This document shows, one piece after another, positions 24,852 to 33,554 of a stretch of 64,000 bases of DNA; the first letter of the stretch is position 1, and the number at the start of each line of letters is the position of its first letter. The notes beneath the pieces were generated by a model. It had not been told where the DNA came from and ran no database searches. It saw only the letters and a program-made list of their open reading frames with translations. Origin of the DNA: Coriobacteriia bacterium (GTDB lineage Bacteria; Actinomycetota; Coriobacteriia; Anaerosomatales; SLCP01); contig SKMN01000020.1 of the NCBI GenBank assembly GCA_007121015.1, forward strand, positions 1-64,000, given 5' to 3'. Both the position numbers and the translations under genes were made by a program.

Positions 24852-25994
24852 CTACTTGTTGTGGCACTGCTGGCAGACACCACGGTTGTCGAGCCTCAAG
24901 AACGCGTTCTTGTTGCCCGGGTCCACGCCGCCGACGCCACTGTCGGGCTCGGGGTCGGTGGAGTCGAATACGTTCGCATAGCCTTCCATCACAGCGTCGG
25001 AACCGTGCGCACGGTGACAGGTCAGACAATCGATCCAGTCGGTTTCGCTACCGGTGGTCGAGAAGCTGTCCTGCGCGAGCGGCAGCACCTGGTCGGTGAT
25101 GATGAGCGAACGGGGGCCCTTGTAGTTCGCGAGCTCCACGTTCACCGGGTGACGGTAGCGCATGGTGTAGCCGAAACCGTCGTTGGCATCGTAGACGCTC
25201 GAGATAGCAAGGTCATCACGGTGGTACTGCGTGTGGCATGCCGCACACCAGGCGCTGATGCCGCGGGTCGGATCCTGAGCAGGAGCCTTCGCGTACATGG
25301 GCATGGTGTAGTTCGGCTCGTAGCCCGCCATCTGGGCAGCGCCAGGCTCGTGGAGGAGCCAGCCGTCCTCAGGATATCCGGGCTCGTTGGAGATCACGTA
25401 CGGATCCGGCACGAAATCGCCAGGCGTAGGCTCGGTGTAGCCACCGACAGTCACGCCGTTGACGATGTCCTTGAGCAGGCGGTAGTTCGAGCTACCGTGC
25501 ACGTCGTGGCACGAACCGCAGCTCATCGCGATCAAGCCGCCGTGACCAGTGGAGATGATGCCGTCGCGACCAGTGTCGCCGCCACCCCACGCGCCCCACG
25601 AGCTACCGTTGAAGGTGTGCTTGTTCTGCCCGACGACATGGTCGCCGAATGCACCGCTGTTGAGCATCATGCCCGTCGTGCCGTAATCAGTACCTTCGTA
25701 GATACCGTCGACGACGTTGGTGTCAGCACCTGCAGCCGCCTGACCGTGACACGTGAAGCAGAACTCGTAAAGCTCTGTCGCGGTCGACAGCAGCAGCGCG
25801 CTACGCTGCTCGCCGTCGTTGTTGGTCCACGTGATCGGGCTTGCCGCAGTATGTGCCCTGTGGCAGCCGGCGCACGCATCGGTATCCATGGAGTAGCCGC
25901 CATGAGGCCCGAAGTTCGCGAGCGCGATACCAGGGGTGAGGAGCAGCACAGACGCGACTACGGCGACTGCGAGCATGATTGAAAGCTTCCGCAT
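24852..25994 (-). CDS. Hexahaem c-type cytochrome of the formate dehydrogenase operon
   Basis: A 380-residue exported protein with a cleavable signal (hydrophobic residues about 5-24, ALAN) and six CXXCH sites: CAGCH, CFTCH, CGSCH, CAACH, CLTCH, CQQCH, several followed by the RAH/VHGS pattern of doubled-CXXCH cytochromes. The second Met was chosen because GAGGGG lies 8 nt before it. It starts 5 bp after the formate dehydrogenase beta gene and is likely the direct electron acceptor of that enzyme outside the membrane, in place of the cytochrome b gamma subunit found in FdnGHI-type enzymes. That role is inferred from operon order. Confidence 0.88.
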   Translation of the reverse strand: MRKLSIMLAVAVVASVLLLTPGIALANFGPHGGYSMDTDACAGCHRAHTAASPITWTNNDGEQRSALLLSTATELYEFCFTCHGQAAAGADTNVVDGIYEGTDYGTTGMMLNSGAFGDHVVGQNKHTFNGSSWGAWGGGDTGRDGIISTGHGGLIAMSCGSCHDVHGSSNYRLLKDIVNGVTVGGYTEPTPGDFVPDPYVISNEPGYPEDGWLLHEPGAAQMAGYEPNYTMPMYAKAPAQDPTRGISAWCAACHTQYHRDDLAISSVYDANDGFGYTMRYRHPVNVELANYKGPRSLIITDQVLPLAQDSFSTTGSETDWIDCLTCHRAHGSDAVMEGYANVFDSTDPEPDSGVGGVDPGNKNAFLRLDNRGVCQQCHNK

Positions 25995-25999
25995 ACCGA

Positions 26000-26863
26000 T
26001 CACCCCTCTCTCATTCCGACGGACTCTTCCATGTTCGCCTGACGGCGAGCGATCACCGCGAGCAGTCCGCCCGCAAGGAGCGTCGGCACGAGTGCCGCCT
26101 TGGCGAACGGGCCTGTGAGCAGATTCGACATCATCGGCGTCACGTGATCCTCGATGTAGGGATCCGCCTTGGGCTGGATGATGATCGCCCTTCTGCTCGC
26201 CCAGAACACACTACCATCACCCTGCGCGGAGATGAACTCGTTCGCAGGATCGTTGATGTAGGCATGCACGTTCTCGCGCGTGTCCCACTTCATGGCATTG
26301 GCCGGGCACGTGTACACGCAGCTCGGCTCGTGGTCCATCTCAGCGACGTGAGCAGAGTCCGGTAGGTTGTTGGAGTTCATCGGCAACGGGGTACCGTAGG
26401 TCGAATCGAGATCGGCGTCGGCTCCGGCGCGACCCCAGCACAGGGTGCACTTCCACGACTTGGCGGTGGGGAACTTGTCGCTTCCCTCTCCGATCTTCGG
26501 GTAACCGGAACGGTTACAGTCGAGCTGGCACTGATGGACACACGTGACGCCAGCCGCGTTCGTTCCTCCGGGATTGCAGAGGTTCGGGTCGATCGACACC
26601 GCACCGTTGCCCTCCTTGGCAAGCGCGTCGAAGGGACAGCGCTTCACGCAGGGCGGATCGGGGCAGTGCCAACAGCTGAACCTGATGAACGGACCGTTGT
26701 CCACGCGCTTCTGAGACTTGATGATGATCCGCACGTCCGGGGCCACCTTGTGCACACCCGGGTTCTCGGCCTTCATCATCCACGTACGCTTGCAGCTGAT
26801 GACGCACCCGTTGCACCTGACGCACCTGTCGACGTCCTGGAAAATCGCCATAAGGTTACTCAT
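26000..26863 (-). CDS. fdhB: Formate dehydrogenase iron-sulfur (beta) subunit with C-terminal anchor
   Basis: A 287-residue ferredoxin-like subunit of the FdnH/DmsB/HybA type. Cysteine groups for four clusters are visible: C14-C17-C20-C24 (CVRCNGCVISC), CWHCPDPPCVKRCP, CVHQCQLDC and CTLCWGR, with CVYTCP. A single hydrophobic helix near the C-terminus (about 255-275, AALVPTLLAGGLLAVIA) would anchor it with the clusters outside. It passes electrons from the catalytic subunit to the membrane or to the hexahaem cytochrome. It lies 14 bp downstream of fdhA. Confidence 0.93.
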   Translation of the reverse strand: MSNLMAIFQDVDRCVRCNGCVISCKRTWMMKAENPGVHKVAPDVRIIIKSQKRVDNGPFIRFSCWHCPDPPCVKRCPFDALAKEGNGAVSIDPNLCNPGGTNAAGVTCVHQCQLDCNRSGYPKIGEGSDKFPTAKSWKCTLCWGRAGADADLDSTYGTPLPMNSNNLPDSAHVAEMDHEPSCVYTCPANAMKWDTRENVHAYINDPANEFISAQGDGSVFWASRRAIIIQPKADPYIEDHVTPMMSNLLTGPFAKAALVPTLLAGGLLAVIARRQANMEESVGMREG

Positions 26864-26877
26864 CGTTCACCACCTCC

Positions 26878-29800
26878 TTACATCTTCTCGATTCGGCAGA
26901 GACAGGCCTTGTACTCGGGGATCCGAGTGTTCGCATCGAACGAGTCGATGCACAGGTCGTTCGCACGCGAGCCAGTGGAGAGGCCCTTGTCACCCCAGTG
27001 CCATGGAATCGCTACGACGCCGACTCCGACGCGCTGGTTGGACTCGGTACCGACGCCCACGCGGGCGATGAAGCCCTGCGAGAAGCCGGAGTCCGTGTGA
27101 GGCGAGGCGGGATCCAAGAGATCTCCCTGATTAGCCGTGTCGGCACGTGCGGTGATCACGTTGATCATGTCGCCGGACTGGATGCCGAGTGCGTTCGCGT
27201 CGACCGAGTTGATCTCGATCCACGGGATCGGCTCACGCTCGACGTTCCACGCGTTGTTCCGCGTGATAGGTCCACCCTGGAAGTGCTCGACGCACCGGAT
27301 GGTGGTGAGCACGAGCGGGTAGTCCGACGGATCCTTGCGGTGGGTCGCAGGATAGTCCGCGTCGTTCGTTGCGACATAGCTGGGCTCGTAGGCTGCTCCG
27401 GTGGCAGCGGTACCCGTGTGGATCAAGTCCCACTTGGCAACGCCGCGAGTGTTGCGGCCAAAAATGGTCAGCATATCCGGGTTCTTGACCTCGAGCGGCG
27501 TCTCGTAGGGCTCCACGTGCGCAGGGAAGCGGCCGGGGAGTCCGACCGAGTGCACCGGGCTCGTGCCTGCGTTGTCCGGCATGTCTGAGAGACCGTGCAC
27601 CAGTCGCCAGTTGTTGTTGGCGTAGCTGATGGTACCGGGCTGCTGGCAGACGAAGAGGCGCGCGCACCTGTCGGGACCCTGATAGCCGTCGCCGACATCG
27701 CCAGGGACGTCGCCGTTGTTGTAGAGCACGCGACGGTTGACGAGCCACGAGTAGCCCCAGCCGGGATAGGCGTAGGTGCCGTTCGGGTCGGCCGTCGCAC
27801 GCTGCTTGGACCGGTTGGCACACAGCCACGGATCCTGACCGGTATGCAGGCGAGCCGTCTGTGTCAGGTCTGTGTTGTACGCATCGAGATACAGCCACAT
27901 CGTACCGCCGGCTGCAGGCACGGGACAGCACTGCTTGTAGATGTTCTCCGCGACGACCTCCGAGCCGTACACGGTATCCATCTCGGGTGCGTCCTTGTTC
28001 GCGTACCACATCTCCGTGACCGCGCTGACCTCCTCGAAGGCGGCAGCGTCAGCCGGGCTCCAGCCGTACTGGTCCCTGTAGAGCTTGTTGTAGACGACAC
28101 GCGCGTCGGTGACGTCCCAGCCCAGGCCGTCCCAGACGTCCTTGATGTGGCTGAATCCATCAGCGAGATCGACCGCGTACGCGAAGCGCAGCAGGAGTTC
28201 GAGATCGGACCTGCTGTTGCCCTTGGGCGGACACGCACGCTCGCGCCACTGCAGGACACGGCCGGAGTTCGCAACGCTGCCTGCTTCCTCGGCGTGCGAG
28301 CATGCCGGGAAGAGGTACGTGACGCCGCCCGCCTTGCGGTCGACCGCGGCGGTCTCCGTCTCGAACATGTCGGTAACCACGAGGACGTCGAGTTCCCTGA
28401 AACCGTCACGGATAGCCGACTGGTTGGGCTCGGTGACCGCAGGGTTCTGGCCCCAGACGACCATGCCGGTGATATCGCCTGTAGACGCTTTGCGGAACAT
28501 GGTGATGTGATCATCGCCGTTGTTCTTGGGCCACAGGCTGTAGATCGCGTCGACGACCGCACGCTTGGCGTCGTTGGCGTCCCGCTCGGCCTGGTTCGTG
28601 GCACGAGCGTAATACGTCATGTCGTTCACGGTGGCCCAGTCGCCGAACCAGTTGAGCGTCATGTTGTAGAAGCCGTCGGCCTGAAGTGCGAGTCCGCCCT
28701 TGATGCGATAGGCGTCGTCGTACGCCAAGGCATACGTGTCGGGCGCCTGGAAGTCCGCGAACCGAGTGGCCTGACCCCACAGCTTGTCGGTGTACTGACC
28801 GAAGGTGACTCCTTGTCCCGGGTTACCGGAGTAACCGGGGATGAGGTGCTGGAGCACGCCCATGTCGGTCGAGCCCTGCACGTTGTGGATACCGCGGAGA
28901 GCGTTGATGGCTCCGCCTGCACGACCGACGTTGCCGGTCAGGATCTGGAGGTTGGCGAAGGTCTTCACGTTCTGGGAACCGTGAGTGTGCTGCGTGAGGC
29001 CCATCGCGTACATCATCTGCGTAGCGCGATAGTTCTCGAAGTCCCGCGGGTCTTGGGACCCGACGACCGAGTCACCCGTGAGAGCCGAGCTCGTCATTCG
29101 GCTGTGGTCCACGAACGCCTGCGCGACGAACGCGATCTCCTCTTCCGTGACGCCACATATCTCGGCAGCCACATCGAGAGTATACGGCTCGATGTGCTCC
29201 TTGAACTTACTGAAAACGGTCCCCGGGTCCCTGAAGTCCGCCGCCTTCGCGGGCAGGTACTCGAAGTCGGTGGGATCGGTGCTCATATCGCGCTCGTAGT
29301 CCGTGCCACCAGCGTTCACGATGAAACGAGCATCGGTGTACCGGGAGCCCTGGATGCCTGCAGGCGTGGCGACTTCACCGTCGTTGCGGCGGAAGGCCTG
29401 GTCCTCCGTCTGGTTCATGAAGGCTACCCAGTTGTCCCTGACCGCCTGCGGCACGTTGCCCTCGACACCCTCGAAAAGACGGATGATCTGACGGGCGACC
29501 GCGTTGTTGAACGCGATGTCGGTGCCCGGACGGTGCCGGATGAACCGGCCGCCGTAGTTCTCCGCGAGCAGTGCGGTGCGCGACTTGCGAGGATCGATGA
29601 CGATCATGGTCGCAGCGGGACGCGTGTCGTGCGCCCGCATCACGTGCGCGGTCGCTGCAGGATGGTTCTCGACGAAGTTCGAACCCATGGCCACGAACAG
29701 CGTCGAGTTCGCCATGTCGGCCCAGTTGTTCGTCATAGCGCCTCGTCCGAATGCGGAGGCCAGACCGGCCACCGTGGACGAGTGTCAAATACGGGCCTGG

Positions 29801-30417
29801 TGCTCGATGTTGCTCGTACCGAAGTTCGCGATGACCTTACGGTACAGGTAGTTCTGATCGTTGTTCATGTGCGATGAGCCGAAGAACGCGACCGACTTGG
29901 AGTTGTTCTCCGTCGGAGCAAGAGATAGGTCGCCACGTGCGGTAAGCATCGCCGCGGCCGCCTCGTTCATCGCGGTCTGGAGATCCATCTTCGTCCACGC
30001 GCCGTTGCCGGTGCGCTTGTACCCTACACCGTTCGGGAACGCGGGATCGTAGTCGAACGTCGAATTCTCCGGATGGTTCGAGAATGCTCCGAGACGGCGA
30101 TCGTTGTTCACGAGCTGGAAGGTCCCGGCGCCCTTGGAGCACAGGCCGCCCGCGTTCCAGGGGGCCATGTGGTCGCCGTAGATATCCAACACGTTGCCAT
30201 CGGAGTCCACGTCGACGAGCTGACCACAGCTCGCCGAACAGTACGGACATGTGGTGTGGTAGGTCGCTTCAACCGTTGCGGCGTTGGCGGTCGACGGCTT
30301 GGCGGCGAAATCAATGCCCGCGGCGCCGACGGCAGCTGTGGCCGCTCCCGCTTTCAGGAAATCCCTACGCGAGAGTTGCAGCTTCCTCCCATCCATGTCC
30401 TTGTCAAGTTTACCCAT
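26878..30417 (-). CDS. fdhA: Formate dehydrogenase catalytic subunit, selenocysteine, Tat-exported
   Basis: Read through the TGA at 29787-29785 this is one 1179-residue molybdo/tungstopterin oxidoreductase. It starts with a twin-arginine signal (LSRRDFLKAGAA) and binds a 4Fe-4S cluster through C57, C60, C64 and C93 (CPYCSASC, LCSKG). Sec211 lies in QARI-U-HSSTVAGLASAFGRGAMTN, the exact active-site context of FdnG/FdhF-type enzymes, including the conserved His after Sec. The C-terminal part is the molybdopterin dinucleotide-binding domain. It oxidises formate to CO2, or the reverse, outside the membrane. AGGGA precedes the ATG. Automatic calling splits it into 210- and about 960-residue pieces. 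Tungsten is plausible given the Tup transporter; the metal cannot be read from sequence. Confidence 0.97.
29754..29774 (-). promoter_or_regulatory. SECIS hairpin of fdhA
   Basis: On the minus strand CGG-T-GGCC pairs with GGCC-T-CCG around the loop GGTCT (29766-29762), with a single T-T mismatch. The loop begins 18 nt after the TGA. GGTCT matches the apical loop of the Escherichia coli fdhF SECIS, the region contacted by SelB. The element lies in coding sequence. Confidence 0.88.
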
Positions 30418-30552
30418 GCGTCTTCCCTCTCTGTTCGTCCGCGGTTCTCCTCGCGGAGACCATGCGAATCGTCATGCGGACGGTTCTCCGCCCGCACTAC
30501 ACGTTGTCGCGGTAGACCTCCTTCCCCGTGCGTCCTGGGGGTGAGAGTTGAG

Positions 30553-30608
30553 AACGAAAAAACCGGCCAGCAGTAGGGCGCATGGGCGCCGAACCGATAA
30601 CCGGTCTT
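30553..30608 (-). terminator. Terminator-like stem with T6 in the formate dehydrogenase leader
   Basis: On the minus strand AAGACCGG (30608-30601) can pair with CCGGTTTT (30566-30559), enclosing an inner GGCGC/GCGCC hairpin, and the T run 30562-30557 follows. It lies about 140 nt before the fdhA start and some 80 nt after the conserved leader block, the place expected for a transcription-attenuating expression platform. Confidence 0.6.
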
Positions 30609-30684
30609 CATCTCATCTCTGCTCCCTTACCCCGCGTACCGATGCCGACGGACCCCTTTGCCGGAGGATCCGCCTCACTACATC

Positions 30685-30780
30685 AGTCCCCTTTCCAAAC
30701 GGGAGGCCCCGCAGTTTCCTGTGGAACCCTATCGGCCCAACCACCATGACCATCCCGGTTGTAGGTGTGTGGGGCTCGGG
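30685..30780 (-). ncRNA. Structured leader RNA, suspected Moco/Tuco riboswitch (copy 1, fdhA)
   Basis: On the minus strand this leader contains CCGATAGGGT (30735-30726), GGAAAC, GCCTCCCG (30707-30700) and GGAAAGG (30696-30690). The leader of the tungstate/cofactor operon at 48150-48250 has the same blocks in the same order with nearly equal spacing. A CAACC/GGTTG stem precedes the first block. Genes controlled by both leaders handle molybdenum or tungsten pterin, so a Moco/Tuco-type aptamer is the best guess; I could not compare with the Rfam model. Confidence 0.6.
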
Positions 30781-30836
30781 AACGATGATCCTGTTGTCAT
30801 CCCGATCCACGGCGTTCGCCCTGGATACAGGGGGCG

Positions 30837-30854
30837 TTGTAACAATTGTTACAA
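30837..30854. promoter_or_regulatory. 18-bp perfect palindromic operator upstream of the fdhA leader
   Basis: TTGTAACAATTGTTACAA is a perfect palindrome containing GTAAC-N4-GTTAC. The same half-sites and spacing recur at 38336-38349 before the cytochrome b operon. The form is typical of Crp/Fnr-family sites. Flanking CG...CG bases extend the dyad with a one-base offset. No Crp/Fnr gene is in the window. Confidence 0.65.
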
Positions 30855-30957
30855 ACGCCATGTACATAGACTACCACACCGCTGCCACGTGTCAATACGT
30901 ACCCGTAACCGCCCACGCTCATCCGCGTCTACGTGCGGCTCCGCAGTGGAAGGTCGC

Positions 30958-32490
30958 TTACCTGCCACCGCCCTCGCGTGTCTTGAGGAACTTCTCCGCG
31001 AACAGGCGCGCATCGTAGACATCGATACCGAGCGCGCGTCCGGCGACCGCGAGTCCCCGGTCCTGCGTGCAGAGGGTCTTGGCACGCTTGGCCACGACCA
31101 GCAGGACTGCCGTACGGTGTTCGACACCGATCCGGTCCATGAGGTCCCTCGCGTCGGACTCGGAGTGCGCCTCGGGTGTAAGGAGCTCGTCGAGGGACAC
31201 GCCACCGAGCTCCCGGCCTTCGTAGCGCGAATACTCGTCGGCGGGCACGATCCACTTCCACCGCTTCTTCCCGGCCATCGCGACGATGAGGTCGGCAGCG
31301 GCCATCTCCTCGAGGAAGTCCTCGGTGACCGCGAAGCGGCGCCTACGCAAGAGCAAGAGTAACGGCAGCAGAAGGAGAGGTGCCAGACAGAGGGCCCATT
31401 GCGTCGGGGTCTCGGGAACGGGCGGGACCACAGGGATCGGCTCCGGCCAACCCCACACCTGGACCTGGTGGTTGACGCGGTCAGTGAGGAAGATGCGTGT
31501 ACGCTGATCGAGCGCGAGATCGTTGGTGTATCGGAACTGCCCGGGACCTACCCCTGGCCCACCGAAGCCAGCGATCCGCTCTCCGGTCGCACGGTAGACG
31601 TCGGCCTGGTGAGCCAGTGCGTCAGCCACGTAGAGACGTGCCTCCTCGTCCATGTCGATCCCGCGCGGCGTACCGGAGGTCCGGATGAAGTACTCGAACT
31701 GCCCCTCCTGGGTGAAGACCTGGATACGCCGGTTGTTGCTGTCCGAGACGTAGACCACCCCGTCACGCACGTGGATGCCGTTGGGGAAATCGAACAGGCC
31801 CGGAGAGTCCGTGACCTGCTCCACGCGCCCGAAGCGCCCGAAACGCCGGATCTCGTTGCCCTGGGGATCGAAAGCGATGACCTGGTGGAGGTCGGTCCGG
31901 CCCACATCGGTGACCCACAAGTTCCCGTCCTCGTCGAAAGCCATCGCGAGCGGGCCCCACACCGCCGCCTCCTCGGGATCGGCGGGAACGATCTTGCGCA
32001 GGTAGTCCCCATCGGCCGTGAATACGTAGACCGCGCGGTGGCGCCGGTCGGAGACGTGCACTTCGCCAAGCGTGTTGACCTGCACGTATACCGGCGTGCC
32101 GAGCTCGGTGCGCTCTCCGTCGCTTATCGCGGAGATGCTGAACTGGTAGTCGCCGTCGACGTTGTATACGCGCACGACGTTGGCGACCCCGTCGGTGACG
32201 TAGACGAGGTCATCGGCGGACACGCTGACACCCCACGGCTCCGCGAGCGCGTCGGGACTCCCCTGCGGTCCGCTTATCGAGTAGAGGTACTGCGGCGGTG
32301 CGACGACGTCCTCGGCGGTGCGCACGATCCCCGGCACGGGAAGGCGCCGGTGGACGTTGTAGTAGTACACCGAGTAGAGCGCGGCCGCCAGCAGCGCGAG
32401 CAAGACGAGCAGCGCGACGATCTTCTTCCACGGCGTACCGGAGTCGGCCTTGCCGAACGGTTCGCGTTCCCGCTGTACATCGTGTGCCAT
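30958..32490 (-). CDS. NHL beta-propeller, membrane helix and PIN-like domain protein (copy 2)
   Basis: A 510-residue paralog of the protein at 20806-22392. N-terminal helix about 24-45; NHL repeats with phrases such as LAEPWGVSVSADDLVYVTDG, VYVSDSNNRRIQVFTQEG and QFRYTNDLALD; second membrane helix about 362-382 (ALCLAPLLLLPLLLLL); then a cytoplasmic domain ending LCTQDRGLAVAGRALGIDVYDARLFAEKF, like the end of a PIN domain. The early catalytic Asp of PIN nucleases is not evident, so it may be a binding domain. GAGGAG precedes the ATG. It is last in the cytochrome b-multihaem operon, 12 bp after the TPR gene. Function unknown; association with haem conduits is repeated twice in this window. 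Confidence 0.75.
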   Translation of the reverse strand: MAHDVQREREPFGKADSGTPWKKIVALLVLLALLAAALYSVYYYNVHRRLPVPGIVRTAEDVVAPPQYLYSISGPQGSPDALAEPWGVSVSADDLVYVTDGVANVVRVYNVDGDYQFSISAISDGERTELGTPVYVQVNTLGEVHVSDRRHRAVYVFTADGDYLRKIVPADPEEAAVWGPLAMAFDEDGNLWVTDVGRTDLHQVIAFDPQGNEIRRFGRFGRVEQVTDSPGLFDFPNGIHVRDGVVYVSDSNNRRIQVFTQEGQFEYFIRTSGTPRGIDMDEEARLYVADALAHQADVYRATGERIAGFGGPGVGPGQFRYTNDLALDQRTRIFLTDRVNHQVQVWGWPEPIPVVPPVPETPTQWALCLAPLLLLPLLLLLRRRRFAVTEDFLEEMAAADLIVAMAGKKRWKWIVPADEYSRYEGRELGGVSLDELLTPEAHSESDARDLMDRIGVEHRTAVLLVVAKRAKTLCTQDRGLAVAGRALGIDVYDARLFAEKFLKTREGGGR

Positions 32491-32502
32491 GGGGGCTCCT
32501 CG

Positions 32503-33510
32503 CTAGTCCTGCTGTCCGAGTCGTTCGACCGCGGATGCGGCATCGGCATCGCCCGGTGCTATGTCCAACACGGCTTGCCACGCATCCATCGCGTCCCGGG
32601 TCTCCCCGACACGCTCGTACAGGATCGCGACGAGCTTGGCCGCCTCGAGGTCGGCGGGCTCGAGCGCATGCGCGATGCGCGCCTCGTAGAGTGCCGCCGA
32701 CGGCTCGCCGTCGGCGAGGCGCCGGGCCTCCGAGATGCGATCCTCGAACGGACCGAGCTTCGCGAGCTCATCGTGGGGCTCGCGCCGGTTGGGCGGAGCG
32801 TTCTCTGCCGAAGTACGGAAATGCTCCGCCGCCGCGGCGACGTCACCGTCAGCGAGCATGAGGAGACCGTAGTCGTAATTCGCCTCCGGCATCCCCGGGT
32901 CGAACATGAGCGCGTTCTCGAGGAACGTACGCTGGTTGCCCTCCGAGCCGATCTCGCGATAGGCCACCGAGAGTGCGTAGTGGGTATCGGATGCCGAGCG
33001 CCTGATGCGCAGCGCCTCGTGCAGGTACTGCGCGGCCTCCTCGTAGCGACGCTGCTCGAGGAGGGTCATGCCCATCTGGTGGAACGCAACAGCGAGACGC
33101 TGGTCGAGACCGGAGAACTGTCCGCCGGAAAGAGCCTCGATCGCCTCGTGCCAGTAGTCCTCGGCCACCTGCCACTCGCCCTGGAACATCGCAATCAGCC
33201 CGAGTCCGCTCAGTGCGTCGGGGTTGTTCTCGTCGAGTTCGAGCACCACATTGTACTGCTCGATGGCTTCCCGGGGCTGACCCGCGGCTGCATAGGCCTC
33301 GGCGAGCGCGAGTCGTAGTCCGATGTCGTCGGGGTTCTGCTCGATGGCGACGATGAGGTTGTCGATCGCGCGCGAGGCGGGTGCCCCGCGACGTTCCTGG
33401 GACTGCACCGACACGACGCTGTACGCCAGATAGCCGATGGTGAGCACCAGGATGAGCGCGACCCCTTTAAGGGCCACATCGAGCCATCGTACGTCTTGCA
33501 GGAAGTTCAC
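32503..33510 (-). CDS. Membrane-anchored TPR protein
   Basis: A 335-residue protein with an N-terminal membrane helix (about 14-34) and at least six TPR units, for example NPDDIGLRLALAEAYAAAGQ, ENNPDALSGLGLIAMFQGEW and RYEEAAQYLHEALRI. The start is taken as GTG 33510, preceded by GAGGTGAGAGG; the longer in-frame reading has no support. It sits between the 20-haem cytochrome and the NHL gene. TPR proteins in cytochrome clusters (compare NrfG/CcmH) often help assembly; here it may act as a scaffold or haem-lyase helper, which is inference. Confidence 0.85.
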   Translation of the reverse strand: MNFLQDVRWLDVALKGVALILVLTIGYLAYSVVSVQSQERRGAPASRAIDNLIVAIEQNPDDIGLRLALAEAYAAAGQPREAIEQYNVVLELDENNPDALSGLGLIAMFQGEWQVAEDYWHEAIEALSGGQFSGLDQRLAVAFHQMGMTLLEQRRYEEAAQYLHEALRIRRSASDTHYALSVAYREIGSEGNQRTFLENALMFDPGMPEANYDYGLLMLADGDVAAAAEHFRTSAENAPPNRREPHDELAKLGPFEDRISEARRLADGEPSAALYEARIAHALEPADLEAAKLVAILYERVGETRDAMDAWQAVLDIAPGDADAASAVERLGQQD

Positions 33511-33554
33511 GCGCCTCTCACCTCGATACGGTGTCCGCCTCACGCACAGGCGGG

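Noticed and set aside
26878-29772. Formate dehydrogenase as two separate proteins or a nonsense mutant
   Set aside because: The TGA is at the exact Sec position of the active site and is followed by a SECIS hairpin with the GGTCT loop, so it is recoded and not a break.
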